The notes: a model not told the origin generated them from the sequence alone. 64,000 nucleotides of DNA from Candidatus Dadabacteria bacterium (GCA_951812735.1 OX638332.1:938732-1002731), one strand, 5' to 3'; shown: positions 35,586 to 44,607, counted from the stretch's first letter. Translations and numbers: made by a program.

Positions 35586-36749
35586 ATGAATTACTTTATC
35601 AAAAGGGTTTTAATGATTTGTCTGCTGGCATCCGGCATGTTGGCAGTGCCGCTCTCAGCATTCGCGGGAGGGGGAGAGGCCGAGGAGCCAATGGCTGAAG
35701 AGGCAATGGCCGAGGAGCCGGCGGCTGAAGAGGCAATGGCCGAGGAGCCAATGGCTGAAGAGGCAATGGCCGAGGAGCCGGCGGCCGAAGAAGCAATGGT
35801 TAAGGATACCGATGTTTCAATTTACGGCAGGTTCTGGCCTAGGGTTACCTATAACGATGTTAGTGGCGGGGATTCGTCAACCGACATAACCGATGCGCTT
35901 TCCCGGGTCGGGCTCAAAGCCAATACCCAGATAACTGAAACTCTCAGCGCAGTGTTGCACGGGGAGTGGGATGTTGATATTGAGGCTAACGGTGACTTTG
36001 GCGACGCGCGTCAGGCTTACGTGGGTTTACGGAGCGAGGACTTGGGTATGGTAGCCATTGGTAAGCAATGGAATCCCTACTTTAACACCATTGCTGAAGT
36101 AACCGACATTTTCTATCATCGCGCAAGCCCCTTTGGATATGACAATCAGGGTCCTTTCCGAAGCAGCAATCTGGTAACCTACGCGAACGGTTTTGGGGGG
36201 TTAAACATAAACGCAGGACTGCAGGCAAACGGCAGAGTTGACGGCGGTGGCGGAAGGGCTTTTCGTAACAACAACGATACAGCCGGTGATGCCGACAATG
36301 TTGACGCGGCTTCAGTCGGCGTGAGTCTCAGCTCCGGGCCGGTTTATATCGGCGTATCCTACTTGCGACAGAACAGGGATGATGATGAACTTGAGAGGAA
36401 TTACTTCGGTTTAGGCAGCAGCCTGAACGTAAATGACGATATTTACCTGGCGGTTACCTACCAGTACATAGCGGACAATTACGATGACGGCAGTGAGCTT
36501 AACCCCTATACTCTTGACGTAGCCACTTCCTTCTCTTTTAGCAGCGGGATTACGGCGCTTGCGGGCTTTTTTATATCTGATCCAGATGACGGAAACGATT
36601 TGATGGGCTATAACCTCACCTTGATTAAAGAGGTGCATCCTGCCTTAGACGTCTTTGCCGAATGGGTATTGACTGACAAGGATCAGGGCGATAACATAAA
36701 TACTTTTAGCCTCGGTTTCCGCTATGACTTTGACGTAGCAATCTTTTAG
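35586..36749 (+). CDS. Outer-membrane porin with a Glu-rich tandem-repeat N-terminus
   Basis: 387 residues. The signal peptide is about 1-27 (ends LSAFA). The next 35 or so residues are made of a repeated EEPMAEEAMA / EEPAAEEAMA unit. The barrel follows from about residue 65 (VSIYGRFWPRVTYNDVSGG) with the alternating strands of a trimeric 16-strand porin and the C-terminal Phe that marks outer-membrane insertion. PEFG-like external loops are Asp- and Asn-rich, which suggests cation preference. A strong AGGAGGAGG site precedes the ATG. The repeat makes the mature N-terminus a negatively charged tail. Confidence 0.88.
   Translation: MNYFIKRVLMICLLASGMLAVPLSAFAGGGEAEEPMAEEAMAEEPAAEEAMAEEPMAEEAMAEEPAAEEAMVKDTDVSIYGRFWPRVTYNDVSGGDSSTDITDALSRVGLKANTQITETLSAVLHGEWDVDIEANGDFGDARQAYVGLRSEDLGMVAIGKQWNPYFNTIAEVTDIFYHRASPFGYDNQGPFRSSNLVTYANGFGGLNINAGLQANGRVDGGGGRAFRNNNDTAGDADNVDAASVGVSLSSGPVYIGVSYLRQNRDDDELERNYFGLGSSLNVNDDIYLAVTYQYIADNYDDGSELNPYTLDVATSFSFSSGITALAGFFISDPDDGNDLMGYNLTLIKEVHPALDVFAEWVLTDKDQGDNINTFSLGFRYDFDVAIF
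35690..35790 (+). repeat. Tandem repeat inside the porin gene
   Basis: About three and a half copies of a 30-base unit (GCCGAGGAGCCAATGGCTGA is its core), each encoding ten residues of the EEPMAEEAMA type. Copies differ only by a few bases (CCAATG versus CCGGCG), so copy number is likely to vary by slippage. Confidence 0.85.
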
Positions 36750-36816
36750 TCAGCCATAGACTTTAAGATCTGAAGGTCAGAATCATGACAGCGACTTTGT
36801 CGTGATTAATATTCTC

Positions 36817-36859
36817 GGGGACATGTTTGGAGTTTTCTTCAAATATGTCCCCGTTTTTT
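36817..36859 (+). terminator. Rho-independent terminator of the porin gene
   Basis: GGGGACATGTTTG pairs with CAAATATGTCCCC (13 bp, one mismatch) around a short loop and is followed by GTTTTTT. A weaker hairpin AATCATGACA/TGTCGTGATT lies just before it at 36781-36807. Confidence 0.85.
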
Positions 36860-36986
36860 ATCCCCTAACCAACTGACTTTTAAATTTCCTTTCCGCAACT
36901 GCCTAGGGCGTTGTGTTTAGGCAATTAAAGTGTAGATTCAATTACGGAAGTTCCTTAAAAATCCAAGCGGAGGAAACACACGGCAA

Positions 36987-37802
36987 ATGAGCGAAAAACG
37001 TATAGGGGTAGATTATTCTGAGCTTCACCAGCTCGATAGTCCCGCAAACAGACTTATAAGAGAATCCATATGGGGGAAAGAAGACGACATAGGACAGCAG
37101 TCGTTCACCACTCCCCGCTATCTTGATCAGCTGATCCCCAGACTGGGCATAGAGAAAACGACCCATGTGCTTGATGTGGGAAGCGGAGCGGGTGGTCCGG
37201 CGATATACATAGCGGACAGAACCAGATGCAGGGTATCCGGAATAGAGATTAACGAGGTGGGAGTCGACGTATCGAGAAAACTTGCGAAAAACTCGGGCCT
37301 CCAAGAAAAAACGGGATTTCACTTAGGTGACGCAATGAAAATGCCGTTTACCGAAAACATGTTTGACCTCGCCATAAGCCTTAACGTGATGAACGTATTT
37401 GAGGATAAAACAGGACTTTTCAAAGAGGTTCGTAGAGTACTTAAACCCTCGGGAATATGGGCGTTTTTAAGCGGCACTTTTGAGATATCCGGTGACGAGG
37501 AAACGAAACAGAAAATGGCAAGGGGCTACCTTATCCCGCAATATTACGATTCGCTTGAAGGCTACAGAGAAATGCTAGAATCAGCCGGTTTCCGTATCGA
37601 GGAAATAACTGAATACGTGGCGGATTTCCGGGTTCAGGTCAAAAAATGGGGAGATGCCTACAAAAAACACTCGGCCGTGATCGCAGAAGAACAGGGAGAG
37701 GAGAACACCCGGTATCACATTGAGTATTTCGATACGTATCTGAGACTGGTTGACGAGAAAAGGGCTTCAAATCATCTCATCATATGCTCAAAACCTGAAT
37801 AG
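36987..37802 (+). CDS. SAM-dependent methyltransferase (small-molecule type)
   Basis: 271 residues. Motif I VLDVGSGAGGPAIYIAD near residue 55 is followed by VSGIEINEVGVDVSRKL (motif II) and DAMKMPFTENMFDLA (motif III/IV). The arrangement and the C-terminal part resemble phosphoethanolamine or sarcosine methyltransferases, but no specific call is safe. It is not in an operon with the porin, since a terminator stands between them. Confidence 0.82.
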   Translation: MSEKRIGVDYSELHQLDSPANRLIRESIWGKEDDIGQQSFTTPRYLDQLIPRLGIEKTTHVLDVGSGAGGPAIYIADRTRCRVSGIEINEVGVDVSRKLAKNSGLQEKTGFHLGDAMKMPFTENMFDLAISLNVMNVFEDKTGLFKEVRRVLKPSGIWAFLSGTFEISGDEETKQKMARGYLIPQYYDSLEGYREMLESAGFRIEEITEYVADFRVQVKKWGDAYKKHSAVIAEEQGEENTRYHIEYFDTYLRLVDEKRASNHLIICSKPE

Positions 37803-37881
37803 GTGTTACCAACCTTGATAGTGACGTTATTCGTGCAGTCCACGTCGGGGAAACGATTAGTAACATCCCCCAATATTTCGC

Positions 37882-37911
37882 TTGACATAGCCGAAGGGAA
37901 AAGTGCAGAAT
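37882..37911 (+). promoter_or_regulatory. Promoter of the Cache-type protein gene
   Basis: A perfect TTGACA (37882-37887), an 18-base spacer and CAGAAT (37906-37911). The gene begins 40 bases downstream with a GGGAGG ribosome-binding site. Confidence 0.45.
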
Positions 37912-37951
37912 CTTAGGAAGTAAGTTTAGAATTTTGGGAGGAATGTATACT

Positions 37952-38644
37952 ATGGAGAGATATTTTTCTAGAATAGTTTTTGCCTTGATATTGGCAGTTG
38001 CTTTTATGGCTGTTCCGACTTCCGCCAAGACCGCAGCCGATGTAACGGATAAAGAGACTCTTAAAAGTTTCGTTATGAATGCGAAAGACCGTCTTGAGCA
38101 TGTCTCTACCGTGAGTGGACTTTTCGCTACCCTAAGGGAATTCAGAGACAGCAAAACCTGGAACGATGGCGCTATCTACCTGTTTATCATGCAACGGCCC
38201 AGTGGGCCCCAAGGAGGGGAGGTAGTTGTTTTTAACGCGCACAATACCAGCCTTGAAGGTACAACCCTGCACGTCACAGACGTAGACGATAAGGATGTCG
38301 GTCATGAAATCGACAGGGCGGTATACCAAGGAGACGGCTTTGTAGAGTACAAGTGGGACAACCCGTCAGTTTCTGGAGACGAAGTGAGTGGAGAGGGAAG
38401 AGCCACCGGTACTTCACGGAAGATTGGTTACGGCGTGGGCATAACGCTTCTCGGTGAAGATTTCGTGCTAGGTTCAGGTTTTTACCCTGATTCGCCGTCG
38501 GCTGGTAGCAGTGATAAAAAAGGATGTGCGATTGTCGCGACAGAAATCGGAAATTCTTCTCAAAGTACTATGTTTAACCTGCTTTTGATCGTATCAGCCT
38601 TGTTTCTTGCGGTCTCGTTTAAAAGCCGTCTCGAGGAAAAATGA
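37952..38644 (+). CDS. Exported Cache-domain protein with C-terminal membrane anchor
   Basis: 230 residues from ATG 37952, which GGGAGG precedes by 10 bases (two nearer ATGs are too close). The signal peptide is about 1-25 (FALILAVAFMAVPTSAKTA). The middle has the single-Cache pattern: helix, GQ-type strands, FVEYKWDNPS near 130 and a final GYGVGITLLGEDFVLGSGFY. The C-terminus is unusual: GCAIVATEIGNSSQ, then a hydrophobic stretch (FNLLLIVSALFLAVSF) and basic residues KSRLEEK. This resembles a C-terminal sorting signal with a lipidation-type Cys. Cache domains sense small ligands outside the cell, but no signalling domain is attached. Confidence 0.7.
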   Translation: MERYFSRIVFALILAVAFMAVPTSAKTAADVTDKETLKSFVMNAKDRLEHVSTVSGLFATLREFRDSKTWNDGAIYLFIMQRPSGPQGGEVVVFNAHNTSLEGTTLHVTDVDDKDVGHEIDRAVYQGDGFVEYKWDNPSVSGDEVSGEGRATGTSRKIGYGVGITLLGEDFVLGSGFYPDSPSAGSSDKKGCAIVATEIGNSSQSTMFNLLLIVSALFLAVSFKSRLEEK

Positions 38645-38697
38645 GTTTGGGTGGGTTGTTCTGACCCGCTAGAATACCGGTCGTAACGACAGAAAGT

Positions 38698-38740
38698 AAA
38701 AAAGGGGAAGCGACAAAAAGATCGCTTTCTCCCTTTTTTT
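38698..38740. terminator. Strong intrinsic terminator between the Cache gene and thiE
   Basis: AAAAAAGGG-GAAGCGA pairs with TCGCTTTCTCCCTTTTTT around a 7-base loop. It has A and T runs on both flanks, so it can act on both converging transcripts. Confidence 0.85.
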
Positions 38741-38790
38741 GATCAGTTTACTTCTGCTTTTTCGAGGCTTGTCCCGGTTTCCCGATACAA

Positions 38791-39441
38791 TCAAACAGCA
38801 GGGGGGTCAAGAACGGAGCAGAAATCCCTTGAAGCCTTCTCCGGGTCGTCTGACCCGAAAACACTCGTTATGACTGCTATCCCGTCCACTCCGGTAGCAA
38901 GTACCTGCACTGCGTTATGGGGGAATATCCCCCCTATAGCGAATATCGGAATTCCCGTGATAGCGGTTTTCGCTTCAACCAGGGTTTCAAAAGGCGTGGG
39001 AATCCTGCCGGGTTTTGTCGGAGTAGCCCAAGGAGTACCGAAAACAACGTAATCGGCTCCCATTCTCTCGGCGTGTATGCCCCTTGGAAGAGAACCGTAA
39101 CAGGAAACGCCTATGATGGCGCCGTTACCGAGCCTCTTTCTCGTGGGTATTATGTTCGGGTCGTCTTCGCCCAGATGCACTCCGTCAGCTTTTATTTCCA
39201 TCATTATTTCCGGAGAGTCGTTTATTATAAGCGGCACTCCGTATCTTTTCGTAATACCGAGCAGTTCCTTGCCCAAGGAAACAACATCCGAGCGCGGGGA
39301 GGTTTTGTCTCGCAACTGAACGATGTCAGCACCTCCTGCCAAGGATCTCTCGACGGTTTCGCAAAAAGAACTGCGCGGAATCAGTCTCTCGTCGGTAATC
39401 ACGTAAAGTCCCTTAATTTCAAAATCCATGGTGCATCGCAA
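38791..39441 (-). CDS. thiE: Thiamine-phosphate synthase
   Basis: 216 residues, or 212 if the ATG four codons later is used. It joins HMP-diphosphate and thiazole phosphate to thiamine phosphate. It has the LYVITDERL start, a VQLRDKTSP stretch, KADGVHLGEDD (substrate diphosphate site) and VFGTPWATPTKPG with the Ser/Thr and Gly phosphate loop. IPIFAIGGIFPHN near the end is also a ThiE signature. No TPP riboswitch can sit upstream, as argH ends only 41 bases before it. It may be co-transcribed with argH. Confidence 0.9.
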   Translation of the reverse strand: MRCTMDFEIKGLYVITDERLIPRSSFCETVERSLAGGADIVQLRDKTSPRSDVVSLGKELLGITKRYGVPLIINDSPEIMMEIKADGVHLGEDDPNIIPTRKRLGNGAIIGVSCYGSLPRGIHAERMGADYVVFGTPWATPTKPGRIPTPFETLVEAKTAITGIPIFAIGGIFPHNAVQVLATGVDGIAVITSVFGSDDPEKASRDFCSVLDPPAV

Positions 39442-39482
39442 ACAGAATGAGAATCATCCCCAACCCCTCTCGGAAAGACCAG

Positions 39483-40868
39483 CTACATGCATCTTTTGAG
39501 AAACCTTCTGGCGCTTGCTATCTGTTTTCTGACGTTTGCAGTTGAGGTGCCGCCGAGTGAATTCCTGCTCTCAACGGAACCCGAAAACGTTATCACTTGG
39601 AAAATATCCTCGTCAATCTCCTTAGAGAACCTGCGGAATTCGGAGAGCTTGAGATCGGAAAGCTCCTTTTCTCCCCGCTCCGCGTAAGAAACTATTTTCC
39701 CCACAATTTCATGGGCTGAACGGAACGGGATACCTTTGCGGGCCAAGTAGTCCGCCACATCGGTTGCGGTTACAAAGCCTCTCTCAAGCGCTTTTTTCAT
39801 GTTCTCTTCCTTAAATTGCAAGGTCTTGAGCATTTCGATATTAACCCGCAGGCAAAGCTTCACCGTATCAACGGTATCGAAAAGAGGCTCCTTGTCTTCC
39901 TGCATGTCTCTATTGTAGGAAAGCGGAAGTCCTTTCATCAGGGTTAGCAGTGCGCTCAGATTCCCGTAGACCCTAGCGGTTTTTCCCCGGGTGAGTTCAG
40001 ACATGTCAGGATTTTTTTTCTGGGGCATTATGCTTGAACCCGTTGTGAACCCGTCCCCGAGATCAACGAAATCAAACTCCTTCGCACTCCACAGAACAAA
40101 CTCCTCGGAGAGCCTGCTGAGGTGCATCATCAAAACCGAGCAGCAGAAGACAAATTCCGCACAGAAATCACGATCGCTTACTGCGTCTATGCTGTTTTTA
40201 GAAAATGTCTTGAAACCCAGATCTTCGGCAGTCATCTCCCTGTCTATCGGAAACGAGGTTCCCGCCCCGGCACAGCTTCCAAGCGGGCTCACATCCACCC
40301 TTGCAAGACAGTCAACAAACCTCTCACGGTCTCGCTTCAGCATCTCGTAGTAGGCCAGAAGGTGGTGTGAGAGAAGCACCGGCTGGGCACTCTGCATGTG
40401 AGTATAAAGGGGAAGAATCACCCCGAGGTTCTTTGCGGAAAGCTCAACGAACTGCTCTGCCAACGCACACACAAGCGAAATTATCTCCTCTGTTTCCCCC
40501 CTGAGGTAAAGCCTAGTGTCGGTCAGAACCTGGTCGTTTCTGCTCCTGGCCGTGTGTACCATGGCGCCCGAAGAGCCCGTTTTCTCGATAAGTCTCTTTT
40601 CTATATTGAGATGGATATCCTCGTAGCTCTCGCTGAAAGCAAATTCCCCGCGGTCTATTTCTTTTTCGATTTCCCTAAGGCCTTTGGTTATCCGAGAGGC
40701 GTCCTTGCGGGAAATAATTCCGGTTTTGCGAAGCATCTTCACATGGGCGATACTGCCCCGCACGTCTTCTTTGTAAAGGCGCTTGTCAAAACTTACCGAT
40801 TCCGAGAACTTTTCGGCAATGCTGTGTGTCTGGGAAGCGAAGCGGCCTCCCCACGCTTTTTTGGCCAA
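39483..40868 (-). CDS. argH: Argininosuccinate lyase
   Basis: 461 residues. It makes arginine and fumarate in the last step of arginine synthesis. The fumarase-superfamily signature GSSIMPQKKNPDMSEL is near residue 277. TARSRNDQVLTD and HMQSAQPVLLSHHLLAYYEM are other ASL hallmarks, and the catalytic Ser loop lies within the signature. It starts one base after the stop of the mscS-type gene and is part of that transcript. argG is not in this window. Confidence 0.95.
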   Translation of the reverse strand: MAKKAWGGRFASQTHSIAEKFSESVSFDKRLYKEDVRGSIAHVKMLRKTGIISRKDASRITKGLREIEKEIDRGEFAFSESYEDIHLNIEKRLIEKTGSSGAMVHTARSRNDQVLTDTRLYLRGETEEIISLVCALAEQFVELSAKNLGVILPLYTHMQSAQPVLLSHHLLAYYEMLKRDRERFVDCLARVDVSPLGSCAGAGTSFPIDREMTAEDLGFKTFSKNSIDAVSDRDFCAEFVFCCSVLMMHLSRLSEEFVLWSAKEFDFVDLGDGFTTGSSIMPQKKNPDMSELTRGKTARVYGNLSALLTLMKGLPLSYNRDMQEDKEPLFDTVDTVKLCLRVNIEMLKTLQFKEENMKKALERGFVTATDVADYLARKGIPFRSAHEIVGKIVSYAERGEKELSDLKLSEFRRFSKEIDEDIFQVITFSGSVESRNSLGGTSTANVRKQIASARRFLKRCM

Positions 40869-40869
40869 C

Positions 40870-41961
40870 TCAGCCTCCAGTTCCCGCGCCGGTCGACGCG
40901 GTATTTATTGAATCAAGAAAAATCTTCCGGGTGGGATAAGCGAACTCTATTCCCTCCTCGGAGAACCTTTTGAATATCTTGAGGTTAACGTTCTGCTGTG
41001 TATCCATGTAATCATCAAACGAAGGCGTAAGAACAAAGTAAACTATATCGTAGTTAAGGGCAAAATCACCGTAGCTGCTGAAATGCGCCCTGCCGAACTT
41101 CGCCTTAGGTTCTGCGTCTATTATCCCCCTTATCAACCCGGGTATTTTCACAAGATTGTCGTAGGATGTCTCGTAAACGACGCCGAGGGAAAAAAGGATT
41201 CTGCGGGTATCCATCCTCTTGTAGTTTTTTACGCGGCTTTGCAGCAGGTCGTTATTCGACAAAACAAGCTGCTCGCCCGAGAGGCTCCTTAGGCGAGTGG
41301 TCTTAAGCCCTATGTGTTCCACGTCTCCGCTCATACTGTCTATGACTATGAAATCCCCCACTTCAAAAGGCTTGTCGAAAATGATGGAAAGCGAGGCTAT
41401 GAGGTCGCCCAGAACGTTCTGAAGCGCAAGTGCCACAGCTATGCCCCCGACGCCGAGTCCCGCAATTATAGTGGTCGGGTCAAAACCAAGGTTGTCGATC
41501 GTTAGAATTACGAGGATTACCCAGAGAACCGATTTCGCGAAAAAACCGAGGGTCTTTATGTGCGTTATGGAAGCGCCGGCACCGGCACCAATACCCGCAA
41601 GCTTCTTGGTTACGTAGTAGTCGATGAAACCGCCTCCCCAGAAACCAACCTGGACGAGAAGGCAGATAACTATCACGCTTTTTCGGAATTCCTTCAGCTG
41701 CCCGGTCAGGTCAAGGAAGAAAGTCGCCACGTAGACTGAAAAGATTATTATCAGCACTATGCTGGTTTTCTCTACGAGCGCCGAAACCAGATCGTCAAAA
41801 TCGGTTTCGGTCTTCTCGGCAAAGCCGGCAAATGACCTTACAAACCTTTTGAGAATGAAGTTAAAGACAAAAGCTAAAATAATCGCCGCTCCGAGCGCCC
41901 AGAGCCACGACTCAACAGAATTGCCAAGATAAGTACGGCTGATTATTTCCTCAATGTTCAA
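40870..41961 (-). CDS. Small-conductance mechanosensitive channel, MscS family
   Basis: 363 residues. Membrane segments lie at about 15-40, 65-90, 95-115 and 140-165. The pore-lining helix GLGVGGIAVALALQNVLGDLIASL is followed by the beta domain (FDKPFEVGDFIVIDSMSGDVEHIG, then TRLRSLSGEQLVLSNNDLL), typical of MscS. Such channels open on membrane tension during osmotic downshift. Its end is adjacent to argH with a single base between. Confidence 0.88.
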   Translation of the reverse strand: MNIEEIISRTYLGNSVESWLWALGAAIILAFVFNFILKRFVRSFAGFAEKTETDFDDLVSALVEKTSIVLIIIFSVYVATFFLDLTGQLKEFRKSVIVICLLVQVGFWGGGFIDYYVTKKLAGIGAGAGASITHIKTLGFFAKSVLWVILVILTIDNLGFDPTTIIAGLGVGGIAVALALQNVLGDLIASLSIIFDKPFEVGDFIVIDSMSGDVEHIGLKTTRLRSLSGEQLVLSNNDLLQSRVKNYKRMDTRRILFSLGVVYETSYDNLVKIPGLIRGIIDAEPKAKFGRAHFSSYGDFALNYDIVYFVLTPSFDDYMDTQQNVNLKIFKRFSEEGIEFAYPTRKIFLDSINTASTGAGTGG

Positions 41962-42066
41962 TCAAATATTCTCCCTAATTCAAAAATATGCCCGTCCCCG
42001 TGTACGGCCATCATATAGATACCCGCTTGACTAGCCTTAAACAACAAAGAAGGGCGGGGAAAAAGA

Positions 42067-42702
42067 TCAGAAGGAACTTCCGGGTTCTTTTAGAAACTCG
42101 GTTTCTTCCGGGGTGGATTCTCTTCCCAAAGCCGCGTTTCTGTGGGGATACCTTCCGAATTTTTTTATTATGTCGAAGTGTCGTCCCGCAAAATCCGTAG
42201 AACAGGCAAGAGTTTCTCTGATTTGCGGCTGCGTGGTGTACTCTTTTTCAAGAGCGGAGTACTTCTCAACACTCAGGTTCTGGATCTCGAGATCCTCCGA
42301 GTGCATAAGCGGTAGATAGAAAAATGCCCTGTGCATCGGGTGAAGATCTTTATCAAATCCCTTCTCAATACCCTCAAGGCATACACGAAGTGCCAATGAG
42401 TCCCTTGAGAAGGCTCCTGGGGTATCGCGGTAGATGTTCCTTGGAAACTGATCGACAACCACTATAAACGCCACGGTGCCCAAGGGTGTTTCAAGCCAAT
42501 TGGAAAGCTCCCCTTCTTCAGCGAAAAGAACATATTTCTCAAATCTCTGCTTTATAAGATCGTCGAACTCCTCTGACTTCATCCACCATGTCATCTGCTT
42601 CTCTTTATCCGGCAGTTCACCCTCGCGCAGGTCGCCGAACCAGAAACGCAACACATCGGAGATTTCTTCAAGTCCGTCTGCTGTCGAGACTTCCTTCTTC
42701 AT
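42067..42702 (-). CDS. DUF924 family protein
   Basis: 211 residues from ATG 42702; a start six codons earlier is less usual for the family. It carries the DUF924 features: VLRFWFGDL near the start, MTWWMKSEEFDDLI, FIVVVDQFPRNIYRDTPGAFSRD and MHRAFFYLPLMHSEDL. The all-alpha family has no agreed biochemical role. The last 80 or so bases have a rough duplicate at 42818-42879. It lies 105 bp upstream of the mscS-type gene in the same direction. Confidence 0.85.
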   Translation of the reverse strand: MKKEVSTADGLEEISDVLRFWFGDLREGELPDKEKQMTWWMKSEEFDDLIKQRFEKYVLFAEEGELSNWLETPLGTVAFIVVVDQFPRNIYRDTPGAFSRDSLALRVCLEGIEKGFDKDLHPMHRAFFYLPLMHSEDLEIQNLSVEKYSALEKEYTTQPQIRETLACSTDFAGRHFDIIKKFGRYPHRNAALGRESTPEETEFLKEPGSSF

Positions 42703-43159
42703 GCTTCGAGAGTATAACACAGGAGAAGCGGTATTCCGCAGAAACCATTTCTCGCTTCAAAGCAAACTCAATATGAAGTCACCCCTTGAAACCACGAACA
42801 AAAAAACGACGAAAAAATCAGAAGCAACTACCGGGGTGATTTCTCTTTCCAAAGCTGCGTTTCTAGGGGGGGGGCCTTACGGATTTTACTATTTGTATAT
42901 TGTAACGGAAGACATGAAATTGCCAAACGGAAGACATCAAGTTGCCACAAAATTCGCAGAAATGGGCATATTATGTTAACTAAAAAAGCCGATAATTTAA
43001 GTAATACTCTTAAGTTTTAATGGGTATCGAATGGCTGTTTAAGGTTCTTTCATGGGGGTTCAAACGGGCTTTAAATCAGGTTTAAAACTCCTTTTAGTCT
43101 CCTTCTAATACATGCGTTTCAGTTAAGCCTGCATCAAAGCGGGGGTGGCGGATAACCGG
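42703..43159. other. Intergenic patchwork: gene-end duplicate and IS-end-like repeats
   Basis: 457 bp with no gene. 42818-42879 resembles the 3' end of the DUF924 gene (ATCAGAAG, CTCTT, CCAAAGC and GCGTTTCT blocks) with a deletion. 42898-42930 and the following tandem copy of GGAAGACAT-SAA-RTTGCCA look like transposon-end sequence and recur near 46863. The rest up to 43159 is AT-rich without a visible function. Confidence 0.5.
42898..42947. repeat. IS-end-like repeat, copy A (tandem motif)
   Basis: The motif AACGGAAGACATGAAATTGCC, shortened here to its core GGAAGACATGAAATTGCC, is followed directly by GGAAGACATCAAGTTGCCA. The first 33 bases (42898-42930) match 46863-46895 with about six changes. 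The tandem arrangement suggests transposase-binding sites of a lost element. Confidence 0.5.
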
Positions 43160-43780
43160 TCAGTTCTTAGTGGCAGAATCATTTCTTCCGTTACCCAAAG
43201 TCTCCGGTCCATTCGTGATTTCCTTACACTTCCCTTCTCCTATCTCCCAGCATTGACGAAACCTTTCTGAATGCTCCGAGCTGAAGTGAGCCTCATAGCG
43301 GTGATTAGGGCCTTTAACCGTAAATCGGAAGGATTCACCGCGTGCCAAGGAATTCCTTTCGTCGACCGGTTGTTCTTCATTGAGATTCAGCAGTTTTATA
43401 TCTTTCGCGTCGCCCCCTTTGTTTTCGACTATCCAGTCCCACCAATTTCCGGGTGAAGCGATTCTAAGAGTAAGACGGGGTATGGCATTCCGTAAGTCTT
43501 CTGTTACTTGCTCCTGTAACAATTCAGTCTGTTTACCGAGCTGGTCTCGTGTAAGCGCTAGTTCCTCGCGCTGAAGGCGGAGCTCTTTGGACTGTAGGAG
43601 ATACCCGTATACCAACCAACCGAAAGCCAGGGGTGTGAAGAAGCCTGCGAGAAAGTCTCCCAACTCGTTGAGGTTGCCTGCCCTTAAGAGCTCACATGCA
43701 TCGTTACCACGCAAAAAAAGAATGACGGCGATGTAGACAATGCTTAAGCCACCTATCACTAAGATGTTAGGATACTTCAT
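43160..43780 (-). CDS. Membrane protein with cytoplasmic coiled coil, unknown function
   Basis: 206 residues. Two membrane segments (about 5-23 and 43-62) enclose a short loop. A coiled coil follows (about 65-95, QSKELRLQREELALTRDQL). The C-terminal domain of about 100 residues is beta-rich (RLTLRIASPG) with no known motif. Two-segment membrane proteins with the DFLAGFFTPLAFGWLVYGY-like stretch and coiled coil occur often in accessory islands. AAGGGAAAG lies before the ATG. It is divergent from the SRAP gene. Confidence 0.6.
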   Translation of the reverse strand: MKYPNILVIGGLSIVYIAVILFLRGNDACELLRAGNLNELGDFLAGFFTPLAFGWLVYGYLLQSKELRLQREELALTRDQLGKQTELLQEQVTEDLRNAIPRLTLRIASPGNWWDWIVENKGGDAKDIKLLNLNEEQPVDERNSLARGESFRFTVKGPNHRYEAHFSSEHSERFRQCWEIGEGKCKEITNGPETLGNGRNDSATKN

Positions 43781-43926
43781 TCACTTTCCCTTACTCTTCT
43801 CGACCCATTTGCGCGCCTTCCCCGAATTTATCTCTTGCCAAACGTCAAAAATCTAATATCTTCCTCTTACTTTTTCAATGACATTTTCGAAAAATCGCTA
43901 GGCGAGAGCGAGAGAGGTGTACAACG

Positions 43927-44607
43927 ATGTGCGGCCGTTTCACTCAGCAGTTGACTTGGCATCAGATTCACCAGCTGTACAGTCTGAGGGGACCGGAGTT
44001 GCCGCTGAATCTGCAGCCGCGCTATAACGGTGCACCATCTCAGGACTTTGCGGCGTGCCGGCTCGATGAAGATGGGAACCGCGCCATTGCTCAGCTACGC
44101 TGGGGGCTGGTGCCGTCCTGGGCACGAAACGTCAGGATGGGAACGCGTCTCATCAACGCCCGGGCAGAGACCGTTCACGACAAGCCGTCATACGGTGCCG
44201 CCTTTCGCTCACGTCGATGCCTGGTGCCGGCCAACGGCTGGTTCGAGTGGAAAAGGACCGGGCACGGCAAGCAGCCATACTTTCTGGCACTTGCCGACGG
44301 ATCGCCTTTATCGTTCGCCGCTTTGTGGGAACATTGGGAAAAGCGCGGAGAACCCCTCGAGTCTTTCACCATTATTACAACTGTGGCCTCTTCGGGGCTC
44401 GCTGACATTCACCACCGACAGCCGGCTATTGTCGATCCTGACCATTTTTACGATTGGCTCGATCCGGAATCACCGGTGTCGCTACTGCTTGATCTGGTGC
44501 GTAAGCCCTATTGTGGGCCTTACGAAAAACGCGCCGTCAGTACCAGGGTGAACAGCGTGAGTAACGACGATCCAGATGTTCTACTCCCCTTATCGGAGAA
44601 ACTCTGA
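43927..44607 (+). CDS. SOS response-associated peptidase (SRAP / YedK / HMCES family)
   Basis: 226 residues. Cys2 after the start Met is the nucleophile that crosslinks to abasic sites in single-stranded DNA. MCGRFTQQ at the start, INARAET near residue 78 (Asn and Glu of the site) and the His in IHHRQPAIV near 160 are the hallmark residues. Such proteins protect replication forks from abasic lesions. It has an intact length. No LexA-like site was recognised upstream. It lies alone in the accessory region, divergent from a membrane protein. Confidence 0.92.
   Translation: MCGRFTQQLTWHQIHQLYSLRGPELPLNLQPRYNGAPSQDFAACRLDEDGNRAIAQLRWGLVPSWARNVRMGTRLINARAETVHDKPSYGAAFRSRRCLVPANGWFEWKRTGHGKQPYFLALADGSPLSFAALWEHWEKRGEPLESFTIITTVASSGLADIHHRQPAIVDPDHFYDWLDPESPVSLLLDLVRKPYCGPYEKRAVSTRVNSVSNDDPDVLLPLSEKL

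Noticed and set aside
39442-39482. TPP riboswitch before thiE
   Set aside because: Only 41 bases separate argH and thiE and no thi-box sequence is present.
42476-42979. A 167-residue plus-strand frame
   Set aside because: Most of it is antisense to the DUF924 gene, and the rest runs through the duplicate and IS-end sequence.
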